Source: Manis javanica
Lineage: Eukaryota > Chordata > Mammalia > Pholidota > Manidae
Assembly: GCF_040802235.1 (NCBI RefSeq)
Contig: NC_133157.1
Coordinates: forward strand, 90,568,001 to 90,632,000
Reading direction: 5' to 3'
DNA: 64,000 nt
In this document: positions 20,991 to 35,159 of the stretch, in pieces
Numbering within the stretch: position 1 is the first letter of the stretch
Layout of the letters: each line of letters opens with the position of its first letter
The notes under the pieces: model-generated
What the model was told of the DNA's origin: nothing
Databases searched by the model: none
What the model saw: the letters and a program-made list of their open reading frames with translations, nothing else
Translations under genes and position numbers: made by a program

Positions 20991-23900
20991 AGGCGGGCAG
21001 ACTAGGGATTGCAATGAAATGATTAGAAATCGGGACTGTTGTCCCCACGCCTAAACTCGCAGTGGTTTAAAATATTTGGAGACTAAACGCGTTTCCGAAT
21101 TTCAAGAGAAGGCAGCCTTAGATCTTTCTAAGAGCTGACGTATGTGTACAGCATTCATCCCAGCTTCCCATTGCAGGACGTCTGGTCTCTGTTATGTGTA
21201 GTGTCTACTTTATTGTATTAACTGCAATGTATTAAAATCTTTAATAATTTAGACTAGTTGATGTAAAAGACAAACATTTGCCAGCCTGGCTGTTGCTTTA
21301 TTCAGATCATTGTTCTCCCGAGTCACGCTCTTGTCAAATGTGTCACTGGCATGCACCTACGCGCAGGTGTCTGCCTCCTTCGTCCCCCACAGTGGGACCA
21401 AACCCTCCTGCTGTAAACCTCTTCAGTTTTCTGCTTTGCCTTGCATTCTGTCCTTGTTTGCCCTTCGCTTTCCTAAGCTCTTACCCTTATAACCATTCTT
21501 TATTTTGTTGATGTGTGAGCAGGCTCAGTCATGGGGTGTGGATGTGGAGACCTGCAGGCAGTTTCAGAGCCTGTTCTGATGTCCTACCATAGGTGCTGGT
21601 GAAGCTGAAGAAGGTGACGGCCCAGTCCTAGGAGGGGAACAGAGCAAGAGAAGAGGTCCCTTCCTAGGGGAACATCTTCTTCCCCAGGCCCAGCCACCCT
21701 CAGCAGAGACCTGGTTTACAGTTCAAGAAGCCCGGCCACCAAGGGTGACAATGTGGGGTCTTCTAGGAGGGGAGGGGCTTGGAGGCATGGAGGAAGGCTG
21801 GCCTGGGGCTGGGGCTTGAGTTGTGCATACTTACGGTAGTGGAGGGAAGTGCTGCAGCCTTCAGAAATCTGCTTGGTGCACACGTGGGCACTGGATGGAG
21901 CTGCCCCCAGGAGCAGGCCTAGCCCCAGAGCTCAGAGTTCACACCAGGCTTGAAGGCTCCGGGGCAATTTCTGCCTCGCTCTGGATGGGCAACTTAGCAT
22001 CTATCCTGATGAGTCAAATATCAGAAGCTTTCACTGCCTTTTCTGGGCATAACAGGAAGCCCGGAGATGCATGACAGTCCAGTACACCTGGCTGAGATTG
22101 CATTCTTACCAACTAGCTTAGTGAGACTCAAAATTCATTTTTCTTTAATTTAGAAAAATAATGTGACATTTCTTGCACTTGAGTGTGGTGGAGTATATCA
22201 GCTAGCATCAGATTCAACTACAAAAAACAGAAATCATATAATAGAGGCTTTAAGAAGACTAGAATTATTTTTATATTACACTAACAAGTCCAAAGAAAGT
22301 AGGCCCACGCTCCTTCTAAAGTTTCATTCCAGCATCTTTGGGGAGTGGTTTCTAACTGGAAGGCTACCTCCTATTTCAAGATGACTGCTGGAGCATAGCC
22401 ATCATGTCTGCATGCCAGGCAGAAAGAAAGACAAAGGTAAAAGGACAAAAGGAAGCGTGCCAGTCCTCCTTCCCCTTTTTAATTTACTTTCCCAGAAGTT
22501 CCACCTAACATCTGTTGTTGACATCTCAGTGGCCGAATTCAGGCCCAGCCACATCTATTTGCAAAGAAATATGGATTCTGTAGCTGTACTCATTATTATT
22601 GCCAATAAAAGAAGAGTTTGGTGGCTAAGGAAAGAAAGAGGTGGGTATGGGATGTGCGTATTATAACACTACCACATTAACTAAAATTAGTGATTAATAT
22701 GTGTACTTACCCTCACATTTGTGCCAACAACTTCTCAGATACCCGAAGACTACTTGCCTCTGATTCAAATGCCCTGACTTGGTGATTGCTAGTTCTTCAT
22801 CACCTTATTTGTATTTTTATTTCAAAACTCCTTAAATTGAGGTGGTATTAATTATTAAAAAAGAGAATCATAAAACTTGCCTAAGAACTAACAAGCCACT
22901 TGTCTGAAATACCCCCAGGACTCCGTGTTCTTCTGTTAAATGAAGTTGTCATCAAACTAGCACAGAGCCAGCCATGGAAAACAAGACCAAGACACATTTT
23001 ATACCATATATATAAAAGGCACTTTCCATCTCTAACATTGTTCAAAGGGGTTTATTGATCTACTTAAACCATAATAGGAATAATAGTTTGGATTCACAAA
23101 TAGAATAGAGAGAGTAAAAGAGAAGAGGTTTTGCGGAAGGATTTGCAAGAGTTTTCAAAGGGAAAGCAAGAGAGAAGATGAAGATGAAAGAGAAAGCCTT
23201 TTGCCCAGGTGAATTTTTGAGAGTGACGTGAATTTAGCCATAAGGATGCACTGCAGAGAGAAATAGGAACTCATTCAAATGTCCCCGAGGGGAATGGAGG
23301 ATGTGGGGAACAGCCTCCAGGCAGGGGTGCTTATGGGCCCCTGGGGAGCGTGACTCCTCAGGAAGGCTTGGCTGCTCCAGCAGGTGAGAGGGTGGCAGTG
23401 GGCCAGACGGAAGAGCCGCCATCTCTTCCCACTTGCAGAAAGGAAGAATCCAGGTGTGTTTACATCTGACCTTTTCTATTAATTTTCAAGCATCTCACCT
23501 CTTTGAAGATTCCCTAACAGACTCATCCCTGCACATCCTCTCTTCTTTGTCACTGGGGCCATGGGAGGCATTTCCTACCCACCCCCATCATATCTGCAAG
23601 CAGGAAGCCATCTGTGGGAAGGTATGGACATTGATTCCCATGCCAAGCTCAGCAGGTGCATGGGGAGGACAGGAGCCTCGGCATGGAGAGCCACCATAGG
23701 CCCTCACCCTGTCCGCTTCTCCCCCTGAAACCACCCTCTTGCCTTGTCAGATGTTTTTGACTTGAAAGTGTGTTTTGGGGATCCATCATCCTTATACCAC
23801 TTTTTATGGGGATGCCTCTTTATGCCCATGAAATACTTGGTTATAGTCAGCACAAAATAGTAGAAAAGAAGAACAATCTCAAAACTAAACAAAAATATCT

Positions 23901-24895
23901 GAAACACGCTGAAGAGTCAGGAGGAGCCACCTTCAGTTTGCACTCATCTTGAAAAGAACAGACTTTGGGATATGCCAGCAGATGCAGGGTGGAAGGAAGT
24001 TACCGGGAACAAATTCAGCCCTGACCTTTCTGGGTCCAGAACAAATGTACAAACATAGGCCCATGTGTAATGGGGCTAAGTAAGGTAAAGTTATGAATCA
24101 GGTTTACAAACTGCTAAATAGAATAGTTCTATTCCTCCACCTTCACAAATATGCCTCTGTAATGACTTGAAAGGCCAGACTGGAATCTAGAATTCTCTTT
24201 CTCCTTGGAAGGGTCGACACAGAAAGATTCAGCCCCCAGCCCTGGGGTGGGGTCACAGTACCTCTTTCCCCATGACTGGCTCTGTCCCGACCAAGAGGGC
24301 CTGGCACGCACACCACGCCTACGCAGCCTGCACAGCCGTGCCCTAGGCTCGCCTCCCACACTCCTGGGTCACCCTCAGGCTTGGGGAGGCAACCCCAGAG
24401 GCGAGGTCCACCCTTAGGAGGACGCTGCAGAGTGGGACTTAGGAGCAGGCTGAGGGCTGTTTTGGGCGGGGAGAATGGTCTAGAAGGTGGTGCAGTCTCT
24501 TGATAGTTCTGTTTCCTTGGCTCCACAGACACCTCACCCCATGGGACCCAGAGCAAAAGTCTCTTTTGCCAGGCCTAGGAGAGGTGGTGTGTTGCCAGAC
24601 AGAGGAATTGCAAAAAAGTCTGTGGGTATTTGTCTGAGCTATGGTATATGCAAAATGCAAGTTCAGTATGTACCAAGGGCTGCAAGGATCCAGGGAAACC
24701 TCCATGAATGTGGTTCCGCCAGGTCTTAAAGGACGGATAGACCAGAGAAGGAAGAAAGACTGAGTGTCCTAGGCAAGATGGTATTTGAGCGGTGTGGCTA
24801 GAACAGGCATGATAAGAATGAGAACTGGAGTTTGAAAAACAAGATGGCACAGGAAGGCTGGAAAAGGTGGTGAAGAGCCTCAATTGCTTGCCTAA
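20991..24895. other. Non-coding, nothing recognised
   Basis: Unique sequence with moderate GC and no convincing gene. Short frames such as 22163-22384 and 24143-24556 show no domains. No repeat was identified with confidence. Confidence 0.4.
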
Positions 24896-25345
24896 CGGAG
24901 CATTAAGGGATGAATTGTGTTCCCCCCAAAAGAGGTGCTGAACCCCTAACCTACAGCACTTCAGAATGTGACCCGTTTGGAAATACGGTCTTTGCTGATA
25001 AGCTCAAATAAGGTCATTAGGGTGGGCCCTAATCCAGTAAGACTGGTGTCCTCACAAAAAAGGTAAATTTGGATGCAGACACACATGCATGGAGAGAAGC
25101 CCATTTGATCCTGGAGGCGGAGAAGAGCTGATGCTCCTGTGAGCAAGCCAAGAACGCCAAGGATGCCAGCTGACACTGGAGGCCAGGAGAGGCTGGGACA
25201 CCCTCCATGACGTGGCCTGGAGGAGCCAGCCCTGCTGACACCTTGATCTCGGACTCCCATACTCCAAGACTGGGAGACAGTACACCTCTGTCACTGGGGC
25301 CACCCAGTCTGGGGCTCTTTGTCGCAGCAGCCTCAGCAGACTCTG
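24896..25345 (+). repeat. MLT1-type LTR (ERVL-MaLR)
   Basis: Blocks in MaLR order: 'GAATTGTGTTCCCCCCAAA', 'TTTGGAAATACGGTCTTTGC', 'AAATAAGGTCATTAGGGTGG', 'GGTGTCCTCACAAAAAAGG', then at the far end 'TCACTGGGGCCACCCAGTCT' and 'CAGCAGCCTCAGCAGACTC'. It is about 450 bp, so near full length. Divergence marks it as an old solo LTR or relic. Confidence 0.75.
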
Positions 25346-26439
25346 AGAGGACAGAGAGCCAGGCGGTGCTTGGAGCTAGGAGGTACGTGATCAAAGCTGT
25401 CTTCCAGAAAGTGCTGCAGCAGGCATGGGACTGGCAGGTGAGCATGGGACACTGTTGGTGTCGGCAGTGCGCTCAGACAGTGAGCTGCAACAGGGCCCTC
25501 CCATCCTCACGGTGGATGAATGTGCTTGCGGGCAGGCTTTCTGCATGCCCACTGTTCTGCCCCAGGACCAAGAGCACCCTAGGCAGAGGGTGGAGCTGGC
25601 ACAGATGATCTGTACAGCCTGAGAAGGCTTTGCAGTGCACAGTGGCCCACACAGCCCTCCACCCCCTGAGCCTGCACATCAACCTGCCTGTACGATTGGA
25701 GATATCCTCATAACCATCCACCATGCCAGCCATGGATGAGGGGCTCGTGTCAGTGGGAGGGGCCCATGGCTTCAGCTGCACACTATCCGGGACAGGGAGG
25801 AGGACCAATGCACAGTCACATCTCACCTGAACGTGCATGTCAGCACCAGGGGTGAAATTTGCTCACCTCCATTGATAAGCACATCACTGGTCTTGGCAGT
25901 TGTGTTTGTTCTCTGTCTGCACATGAGCCTAGTCCACCAGGGACTCCACGAGGAGGGTTTGTGATGGCACTGGGCAGGGTGAGGACAGAGTTTGCAGCAC
26001 CCTGCAAAGGCCAGAGGAGGAGCCGTATCAACTGCCTATGTGTGGCCTCCACCTGAAAGGCCCTGGGGCCTCTCTGCCTATAACGTGACCGGTGCAGCAG
26101 AAACAGGCTAGGCCGTGGCAGCTCTCAGATGCAAGCTTCAGTGCTGGGAGCACCCAAGGCTCCTTTCCAGCCCAGCAGACACGGCAAGGCTCTCGACCAT
26201 CCCCATGCTCAGGGGCCAGGCTGAGGGAGCAGCTGCCAACTTAAAAGCTTCCAGGTGTCTTGTGGAAGGTCAAAGAGCTCTGTGAGGCCTCATGTTGAAA
26301 ATCAAATGTTCAGCTTGGAGGTGACATGCAGGCACCCTGCTCCTAACTCATGGTCAGCCAAACTCAAGCAAGCCAGCAGGGTTATTTGATTCTTCAACAT
26401 GCAGATCAGGAGCAGCACATCCCAGGATCTTGCGGCCCT
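25346..26439. other. Non-coding, nothing recognised
   Basis: Unique sequence with overlapping chance frames only; no repeat or gene recognised. Confidence 0.4.
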
Positions 26440-26525
26440 GTCTTGTACTCCCATTTCACAGATGAGGTCGGAGAAGCTGTGCGACCTGCCCAAGGTCACA
26501 CTATGAAGGTTGAAACCTGGGCCAA
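26440..26525 (-). repeat. MIR SINE fragment (antisense)
   Basis: 'CCCATTTCACAGATGAGG', then 'CTGCCCAAGGTCACACTATG', then 'GAAACCTGGGC' is the reverse-complement order of the MIR core. Typical old divergence. Confidence 0.75.
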
Positions 26526-26539
26526 TGGGACTCCAAGGA

Positions 26540-26660
26540 TTATGTCTTTCCTGCCCCTCTCCTCCCCCCTTCCCTCCCAACCACCTCTCCCTCTCACCCC
26601 CCACCTTTCTCACACACATACCTCTTCACCTCTACCTCCTTTCTTTTTCACCTTTTGAAA
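26540..26660 (+). repeat. Low-complexity pyrimidine-rich tract
   Basis: About 110 bp are almost entirely C and T on the plus strand, interrupted by short ACACA. It is a polypurine:polypyrimidine stretch without coding meaning. Such tracts can adopt triplex structures, but that is inference. Confidence 0.7.
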
Positions 26661-27799
26661 AAATGAGTGCTCCATTAAAACAGGATTCCTGAGGTTCACT
26701 AAGTCATCCCACCAGTGATTGTCCTGCACACAGACTTCGCATCTTTACAAATTGAAGCAGGACTCAAAATTCCTCAAAGTTTAGTTCAAAGTGCTGTCAA
26801 CATAAGATAAATTCTAAAAACCTCTAATTTTGTCCTGTGTCACAGGGCTGCTATTACTTTGTGTGACATTATGATATTAAAGAGTGGAAGTAGGACAAAG
26901 CATAATTCTCATCAGAGTTCTTCCTGTGTGCAGGTAGAACATCGCAGTTTTGTGCTTCACTTTGGAATGCAGAGGGCAATGTCACTCCCCCACGGCACCG
27001 GCGGCTCCCGTGATGTGTCCAAGCCGAGACTCCAGTAGACGTGAGCAGACTTTAATTTCAAGTGTTTCAACTGTTTCAGTTACAGAGGATAACATGCCAG
27101 CCAGGGTGTGAGGTATTAGGGTATTTGTGCTTTAATGTGTAAAGCTGTTACAGCTCCATTGTCAAAGCACCAAAGGCGGGTGACTCAGAAAATAACTATG
27201 CTAAATAATCCCAACATCAGAGACAGCTGACAGGAACATGCCTTTGATTATATGGGACACTTTCAGAAAGTATCTTTTGTTCTCTGCTCTTGCCAGAATT
27301 GCAAATGACCTTGAAAAGGCCAGTTTTGGTGGGTCAGTGTGAGGGGAAGGAAAATTGTGGCGGGTTGATGAGGGGACTCTTTTAAGAAGTGTTGTGAAAT
27401 GACAGAGACGGAGCTGCGAGGAAGGGAGTGCGGTGCTGAGGAAGGTGGTTTCGAATGCGTAATGTTAGGCCTTCTATTTTAGGACTTCAAGTGAAGTATG
27501 GAAACCTAACTTCCCTTTAAGTCCTTTTACCTTCTCCAGTTTTATATAGCTTTGTCTTGAGTTTCAGGTGGTGTCACAATGTTTGTTTCATCCATCAAAT
27601 ATGATTTTAAAAACTACTGAGCGCAAGTGGAATCTAGGTCGTGCCCCCGTATTTCTGCTCTTTCCATCTTTCCTTCGTCCTTCCTGATGACCCAAGATTC
27701 CTTCATTTCTGTCCGAAGAACTGCACCTAGCAATCGATAGGGGTAGGTCTACAAACAGATTCTTTCAGTTGCCTTTATAGGAAAAGGTGCCTATTTTCT
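26661..27799. other. Non-coding, nothing recognised
   Basis: No gene or repeat was identified. Part of it (about 26880-27250) has the balanced, low-repeat texture often seen in conserved non-coding DNA, with a TGACTCA site near 27180, but conservation cannot be judged from one sequence. Confidence 0.35.
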
Positions 27800-28310
27800 C
27801 CCCTCATTTCATGGATTGAGACTCCACAGGAGATAGTTCTTTTCTCCCAGCCTTTGAACAATGTGGCCCTTCCTTCTGGCCTCCACAGTTTCTGCTAAGA
27901 AACCCGTGGCCTATTGTTTGAACTGGTGTTACCCTATAGGTAATGTGTCGTATATCTTTGCTTTGAACATTTTATTTGTGTTTTAGATTTCAGAAGCATA
28001 ATTGCAATGTTCCTTGGCATGAATTTCTTTGTGTTTATCCTCTTTGGGATTTGTTCAGCTTCTGGAATCTATGGGTTTGTGTCTTTTGCCAAATTGGGGG
28101 ACATTTTAAGCCATTACTCTTTGACTATACTTCACTCCCATGCTCTCCTCTCCTTCTGGGACTCTGACAATGTGCATGTTGGGTCTTTGTTACACAGTCT
28201 AACAGGTCCATGGGGTTCTGCTCATTTCTTATCCAGCATATTTTCTTTCTTTTGTTCAGATGGGGTACATACTGATTTGTCGTCAGGGCAGTTGCCTGGC
28301 AAGCTGGCAA
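27800..28310 (-). repeat. L1 fragment, 5' region (antisense)
   Basis: 'TTTCTGCTAAGAAACCCGTG', 'ATAATTGCAATGTTCCTTGG', 'TCTCCTTCTGGGACTCTGAC' and 'AATGTGCATGTTGGGTC' follow the order of the antisense 5' portion of mammalian L1 elements. It carries many substitutions and no open frame. Confidence 0.65.
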
Positions 28311-29430
28311 ACTGCTGATCAAAGCAACTAAGTAGAACTTATTCACAGGATTAGTAGCCATTCAGAGTCTGTACTCATGATTTAGAATGAAACCAGTCAG
28401 CCCAGTTGAGTGATAACTTTAATGGTCAATTCTTCTTGGATACACACGGATAGAAGCAAGGTACTTAAGCTGAAGCAGGCCAGGGGTTTGCAGGTACTTG
28501 TAGTGCTGGACAAAGTATCAAGGTTGTTGACTGTAATGAGAGCCCACAGAGGAAGGTGAAGAGGTCATTGGACAGAAGGTCTTAGTGGCATTTCTGTTGG
28601 TTTGTAGCTGAAAGAAGAGGAGTCAGCATTCATGTTTGGGAAGCTGAGAATTGAGATATTATATACTGGTGAGCATACAGTCCAGAATATGATGACAAGT
28701 AGCTGTGACGTGGGGAAGAGAAGGAAAGGAATGAAGATGGACTCCAGACCGAAGGATGCTGCTTGGGCCCTCCAGAAGGTGACCAATATAACTTGTTGTC
28801 CAAATCAAAACACTTTTGAAAATGAAAGAGGTGTCAACACTCTTTGCTCCAGGAAAATAGGTCTAAAGTGAGGCAATTCCAATTCCAGAGAAATCATGAT
28901 TTTTGACCACTCTAGCTGCTCATGAGGTTCGTGACTCTACGGAATGGTGACTGGAACAGGGCAGGACACAGAGCTATGGCTGAAGCTCATGTCTTCAGGG
29001 GATGAGGAGGTAATGGCAGTTAGCAGCTGTAGAGGATGGCAGAGACAGATGGGGCACATGTCTAAGCATCGGGAGTTTTGCTTAGGAGAAAGGGAGAGGA
29101 AAAGTTAGGAAGGAGCAATAAGAAGTAGAGGGAGCCATAAGAAGAAGACGAAAAACAAGAAAACAATGTGAAAAATGTAGGCAAAGAGAAACTATTTAGA
29201 GTCTCAAACTTTTATTACCAATTGTTGAATCTAATTAGGTAAAACAGAAATTAAAATGGATAATTTTCTTCACACGATTTCAGATCTACACGGGTATGTT
29301 TATTGTTAAATCAATACTGAGAATTTGTATTTTTCTAGAAAGTGTTTGACTGTCTATTGTCAAGATTGATTGTATATCCTTTAATTCTTCATCTACATTT
29401 ATGAAATTTAAAATATCATCACAGTATAAT
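28311..29430. other. Non-coding, possibly unassigned old repeat
   Basis: No gene is seen. The texture around 28400-28870 suggests an old interspersed repeat, but I could not assign a family. Confidence 0.3.
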
Positions 29431-29936
29431 TTCTCCAGTTTTATTTAGATAAAATTGGCATATAACATTGTATTTGTTTAAGGTGTGCAATATACGATTT
29501 GCCCTGAATATATTACAAAATGATTACCACAGTAAGATCAGTTAACATCTATCACTTACATAGTTACAATATTTTTTCTTCTGATGAGAGTATTTAAGAT
29601 CTACTCCTAAACAACTTTCCAATATACAATGCAGTATTGTTAATTATAGTCACCACGCTGCACATTATATTCCCAGAACTTTTTTACTTATAACTGGAAG
29701 TTTGTACCTTTTGACCACCTTCACCCTTTTGCGCCACTGCCCACCCCTTGCCTCTGGTGACCACCAGTTTTTTCTGTTTCTTTGAGTTCAGTTTGATTAG
29801 GTTTCGTATGTAAGTGTACCATGCAGTATTTGCCTTTCTCTCTCTTATTTCACTCAGTATAATGACCTCATTCATGTTGCTGCAAATGGTAAGATCACCT
29901 CCTTTTTCATGGTTGAATTAATATTCTGTTATAATA

Positions 29937-29993
<57 letters not shown>

Positions 29994-32900
29994 TTCTGTT
30001 TTATTATTTTTATTTTTTGCGTCCTGGGTATATGTGTGTGTACATACACATCTTCTTTATCCATGAATCTGTCAATGGACATACAGATTGTTTCCATGTG
30101 TTGGACATTGCAAATAATGAGCAGTGAGCATGGGGGTGATGATACCTCCTCAAGAGAGTGATTATGTTTCCTTCAGACATATACCCAGAAGTGGAATTGC
30201 TGGGTCACATGGTATTTCTTTTCTAAAGTTTTTGAGGGGCCTCCATATTGTTTTCCATCGCAGTTATAACAATTTACATTCCCACCAACAGGGCACAAGC
30301 TTCCCTTTTCTCCACATCCTCACCAGCACTTTTTGGCTTGTCTTTTTGATGACGGCCATCCTCTCAAATATGAGGTGATAATTCATTGTGGTTGTGATTT
30401 GCGTTTCCTAAATGATTAGTGATATTTAGCACCTCTTCATGTGCCTGTTGGCCATTTGTATTTCTTCTTTGGAAAAATGTCTGCTCAGTTCCTCTGTCCA
30501 TTTTTAAATTGGGTTATCTGTTTTATTGCTATTGAGTTGTATGAGTTCTTTATGTATTTTAGGTATTAGCCCTTTAACAGATACATGACTTGCAAGTATT
30601 TTCTCCCCCTCTGTAGGTTGCCATTTCATTTTGTTGATAGTTTCTCTTACTGTGCAGAAGCTTTTTTAGTTAATGCGCTCCCAATTTTCTACCTTTAGGA
30701 TTCCTTTAACTTTATTTTTGGTGTCAAATTTTTGAAGTCCAAGAGCATTGCCAAGTCCAATTTCCAGGAGCTTACCCCTGTTGTTTTCTTCTAGGAGTTT
30801 TATAATTTCAGGTCTTAAATTCAATTCCTTAATCCTTTTTAAGTTAATTTTGGGGTATTGTGTAAGACAGGGGTCCAGTTTATTCTTTTGCATGTAGCTG
30901 TCCAGTTCTCCCAACACCATTTTTTGAAGAGAACTGTCCTTTCTCTATTGTATATTATTGGCTCCTCTGTCATAAATTAGTTGACCATATGTGCAGGGGT
31001 CCATTTCAGGGCTCTCTATTCTGTTGCATTGATACATATATTAGTTTTATGCCAATACCATATTATTTGGATTACCACAGCTTTGTAGTATAGTCTGAAA
31101 TCAGGGAGTGTGATGCTTCCAGGTTTGTTCTTTCTCTAGAATCTCTGGTTATTCAGGGTCTTTGTGGTTCCATACAAATTTGAGGATTGTTTGTTCTATT
31201 TCTGTGAAAAAAGTCATTAGAAATTTGGCATGGATTGCTTTCAGTCTGTACATTGCTTTGGGTGGTATGGAATTTTATCATATTAATTCTTCTAATCCAT
31301 GAGCAGAGTATATATTTCCATTCATTTGTGTCTTCTTCAGTTTCTTTCATCAATATCTTACAGTTTTCACTGTGTACACATCTTTCACCTTGTTTAGATC
31401 ATTCCTGTGTATTTTAATCTTTTTCAAGCAATTATAAATGGCATTATTTTCTTAATTTCTCCTTTTGATAATTTATTGTTAGCGTACAGAAACAGAACTG
31501 GTTTTTGTATATTGATTTTGTATCCTGTAAATTACTGCATTCGTTTATTACTTGTAACAATTTTTTTGTGGAGTTTTTAATGTTTCCACATATAATATCA
31601 TGCCATCTGAAAATGTGGAGTTTTACACCTTCCTTTCTTTGCCTTTTTGGTCTTTTTCTTCCCTTTTGGTGTTGGCTAGGACCTCTAGTCAATGTTAAAC
31701 AAAGGTGGAGTGGACATCCTTGTCATGCTCCTGATAAGGAGGAAACGCTTCCATCTTTTCACCATTAGTATGATGTTCGCTGTGAGCTTGTTATATGTGG
31801 TCTTTATTATGTTGAGCTGTGTTCCCTCTATATGCAGTTTTTTGAGAGTTTTTGTCATGAGTGTATGATGCATTGTGTAAAATGCTTTTTCTGCCTTTAT
31901 AGAGATAACCTTGTGATCTTTTTCTTTTGTTTTGTTAATGTGTTGTATCACATTAATTATATTTGCATCTGTTGAACCCTCTTTGCATCCCTGGAATAAA
32001 TCTTATTTGATTATGGTGCATGATCTTTTTAATGTAGAGTTGAATTCAGTTGCCCAATATTTTGTTGAGATTTCTTGCATCTATGTTCATCAGGGATATA
32101 GGCCTATTATTTTTTTCTGGCATTATCCTTGTCCGGTTTTGAAATCAGATTAATGCTGGTCTCATAAACAGAATTTGGAAATGTCCTCCCCCTTTTGTTT
32201 TTCAGGAGTGCTTGAAAATTTTGGTATTAATTCTTCTTTAAATGTTTGGTAGAATTCAACAGTGAAGGCATCTGGGACTGGACTTTTTGGGGGGAGCTTT
32301 TTGAGTACAGATTCAATCTCCTTAGTAATAATTAGTCTGTTTCAGATTTTCTGTTACCTCATGGTTCAGTCTTGGTAGGTCAAATGTTTCTAGGAAATCA
32401 TTTCTTTTAGGTTGTCTAACCTGGGGACATGGAATTGTTCATAGTAGTATCTTATGATACTTTCTGCCTCTGTGGTATCAGTCATAATGTCTCCTCTTTC
32501 AATTTTATTTAATTGAATCCCTTCTCTTTTCTAAGTCTAGTTAAAGTTTTGCCTACTTTGTTTATCTTTTCAAAAAAAATCTGCTCTTGTTTACACTCAT
32601 CTTTGATATTGTCTTTTTAATCTCTAGCTCATTTATTTGCTCTCTAATCTTTGTTGTTTCCTTCCTTCTACTAATTTTGGGTTCCTTTCTTTCCTTCTTT
32701 TTCTAGTTCCTTGAGGTATAAAGTTAAGTTGTTTATTTGAGCCTTTTCTTTTTTCTTAATGTAATTATTTATTGCTATAAACTTCCTTCACAGAATTGCT
32801 TTTGCTGCAACCCTTAAGCTTTAGTTTTTGGTATTTCAGTTTTTATTTTTGTGAAGATATTTTTATTCTTCTTTTGATTTCTTCTTTGGCACATTGATTA

Positions 32901-35155
32901 TTCAGTAACATGTTGTAGAATTTTCATTTTTGTGAATTTTTCAGTTTTCTTCTTGTCATTGACTTTCAGTTTTTTATAGTTGTGGTAAAAAGAAAGATGC
33001 TTGATATGATTTTAATCTTCTTAAACTTATTAAGACTTGTTTTTTGCCTGACATATGATCTTGGAGAATGTTCCTGTGTACTTGAGAAGAATGTGTATTT
33101 CACTGTTGTTGGATGGAAGGTTCTGTAAATGTCTGTTAAGTCCATGTCATCTAACATATAGTCTAAGTCCAATATTTCCTTACTAATTTTCTGTCTGGAT
33201 TATCTATGCATTGATGAAAGGAGGTATTGAAGTCCCCTACTGTTTTTCTATTGCTGGCTATTTCTCCCTTTAGGTCTGTTAATATTTGCTTTATATGTTT
33301 AGGTGCTCCTACACTGAGTGCATATATATTTGCAAATGTCTTGTTGGATTGATCACTTTATCATTATACAATAATCTTTTTCTTTGATCATAGTCTCTGA
33401 CTTAATGTCTATTTTGATTGATGTAAACATTTACCAACTCACCTTTCTTTTGGTCTCCATTTGCATGGAGCATCTTCTTCCATCCCTCCAATTTTCAGTC
33501 TGTGTGTATGTAATTAAAACTGAAATGAATCTCTTACAGGCAGCATCTGGTTGGTTTTTTGTTTTCTTTTGGTTTGGTTTTGTTTTTAATCCATTCATCT
33601 ACTCTGTATTTTGATTGGAAAATTTAGCCTATTTACATTTAAAGTAATTACTGGTAAGTGTGGAATTACTATTGCCAACTTGTTGAATGTTTTAAACTGT
33701 TTTATAATTCCTTTCTTCTTTTTGTCTCTTTCCTTATGATTCAATAATTTTCTGTAGTGGTGTGTTTAGATGCCTTTCTCTTTCTCTTTTGTGTGTCTAT
33801 TTGTTTTGTGATTACCATGAGACTTATAGAAAATATCTTATAAATCTACTTTAAGCTGAACACAACTTAAGTTTGGTCACATACTAAAGCTCTATATTTT
33901 TACTCTCCCCCTGCCATGTTTCATGCTTTTTATTTTGTGATTTACATATTTTTACTTTGTGCATCCTAAAAACTAACTATTGTAATTTTGCATTATTTTT
34001 GCTATTTCTGCTTTTTGTCCATAACACATTTATAGGTGATTTACCCATCATCTGTCCAACATTAAAGTATTCTGAATTTAACTATATATTTATCTTTACC
34101 ACTGAGATTCATACGTTCATATGTTTTCTTGACATCCTTTCATTTTAGCTTGAAGAAGTTTCTTGAACATTCTTGTAAGGTTGATCTAGAGTGGTGGTCA
34201 ACTCCTTCAGCTTTTCCTTATTGAAAAACTCTTTCTCTCTCTTTCAGTTCTGAAGAGCAACTTTGCCAATTTTTTTTCTTCAGCACTTTAAGTGTATAAT
34301 GCCACTCTCTCTGGTCTCCAAAGATTTTGATGAAAAATACACTGTAAGTCTGATGGGGTTTCCTTTGTACATACAAGTTGTTTTTCTCTTGCTATCACCC
34401 CTTTTTATTTCTTTTCTTTTTGATCCTCTTATTGGATGAATTCCACTGCCCCTTCAACTTAGCTAATTATTTCTTCCATTTAACCTAATCTGTGGTTGAA
34501 TCCCTTTATTGGATTTCTTTTTTAGTTCATTTATTGCATCCTAAGGATTTATAGAAAATATCTTATATTTATAAGTCTACTTGGGTACTTTCTTGTATTT
34601 TTCTATCTCTGTTAATGTTCTCACTTTGTTCATGCATTGTTCTGACCTCAAAGTGAGCATCTTTATGACCATTATTTTGAATGACTTTCAAGTAAATCAC
34701 TTATCTCTACTTCATTAAGGTCTGTTTCTGGAGCTTTATCTTTTCTTTTATTTGAAACATGATCATCTGTTCATTTTCCTCATCTTTTTGTGTTGGTTTC
34801 TATGAATTTCTATGCATTATATAAAATGGCCACCTCTACCACTCTTGACAGAGTGTTCTCATCTAGAAGATGGATCTTTGCATTCAGCCTGACCCTACCT
34901 CTTGGTTGTCTTTCAAACTTTTGTGATTTTCCAACCCTCTTCTTTTCTCTTCATAGTTCCCAATAGTTGAGAGTATGCCAGGATCTGTTTCTTGAAAATG
35001 TGGGTTTTTTTCCTCTGTCATCCAATGTATAGGAGTTGCTCGTCTTGTTTCAGGATTTGTTTCAAAGGAAATTATTCCATATGAAGCTGTAGGTTTTGTG
35101 TGTCCATGATAGAAGTGAGTTCTGGAGTCCCCTTCGTCACCATCTCAGACTAGAA
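29431..35155 (-). mobile_element. Long L1 LINE copy, antisense, decayed
   Basis: The plus strand reads an L1 backwards: the 3' UTR end ('TTTTATTTAGATAAAATTGG', 'GTTAACATCTATCACTTACA', 'AACTGGAAGTTTGTACC') at the left, a TG/TA microsatellite at 29937-29988, then ORF2 ('TTCCCACCAACAGGGCACAA', 'TTGCTGGGTCACATGG', 'GATGCTTCCAGGTTTGTTC'). Toward 34.2-35.1 kb it reaches 5'-region sequence ('TGATGAAAAATACACTGTAA'). The span is close to full length. ORF2 is broken by many stops and indels in every frame, so it cannot encode an active reverse transcriptase. Several L1 insertions or rearrangements may be merged in this call. Confidence 0.8.
29937..29988 (+). repeat. (TG)n(TA)n microsatellite inside L1
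   Basis: Seven TG units followed by about 19 TA units, at the place in the L1 3' region where such tracts are common. The tract is likely length-polymorphic. Confidence 0.95.
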
Positions 35156-35159
35156 ATCC

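Noticed and set aside
30600..33700. Possible L1 ORF2 with reverse transcriptase
   Set aside because: The antisense L1 is interrupted by stops and indels in all frames; the longest pieces are under 100 codons.
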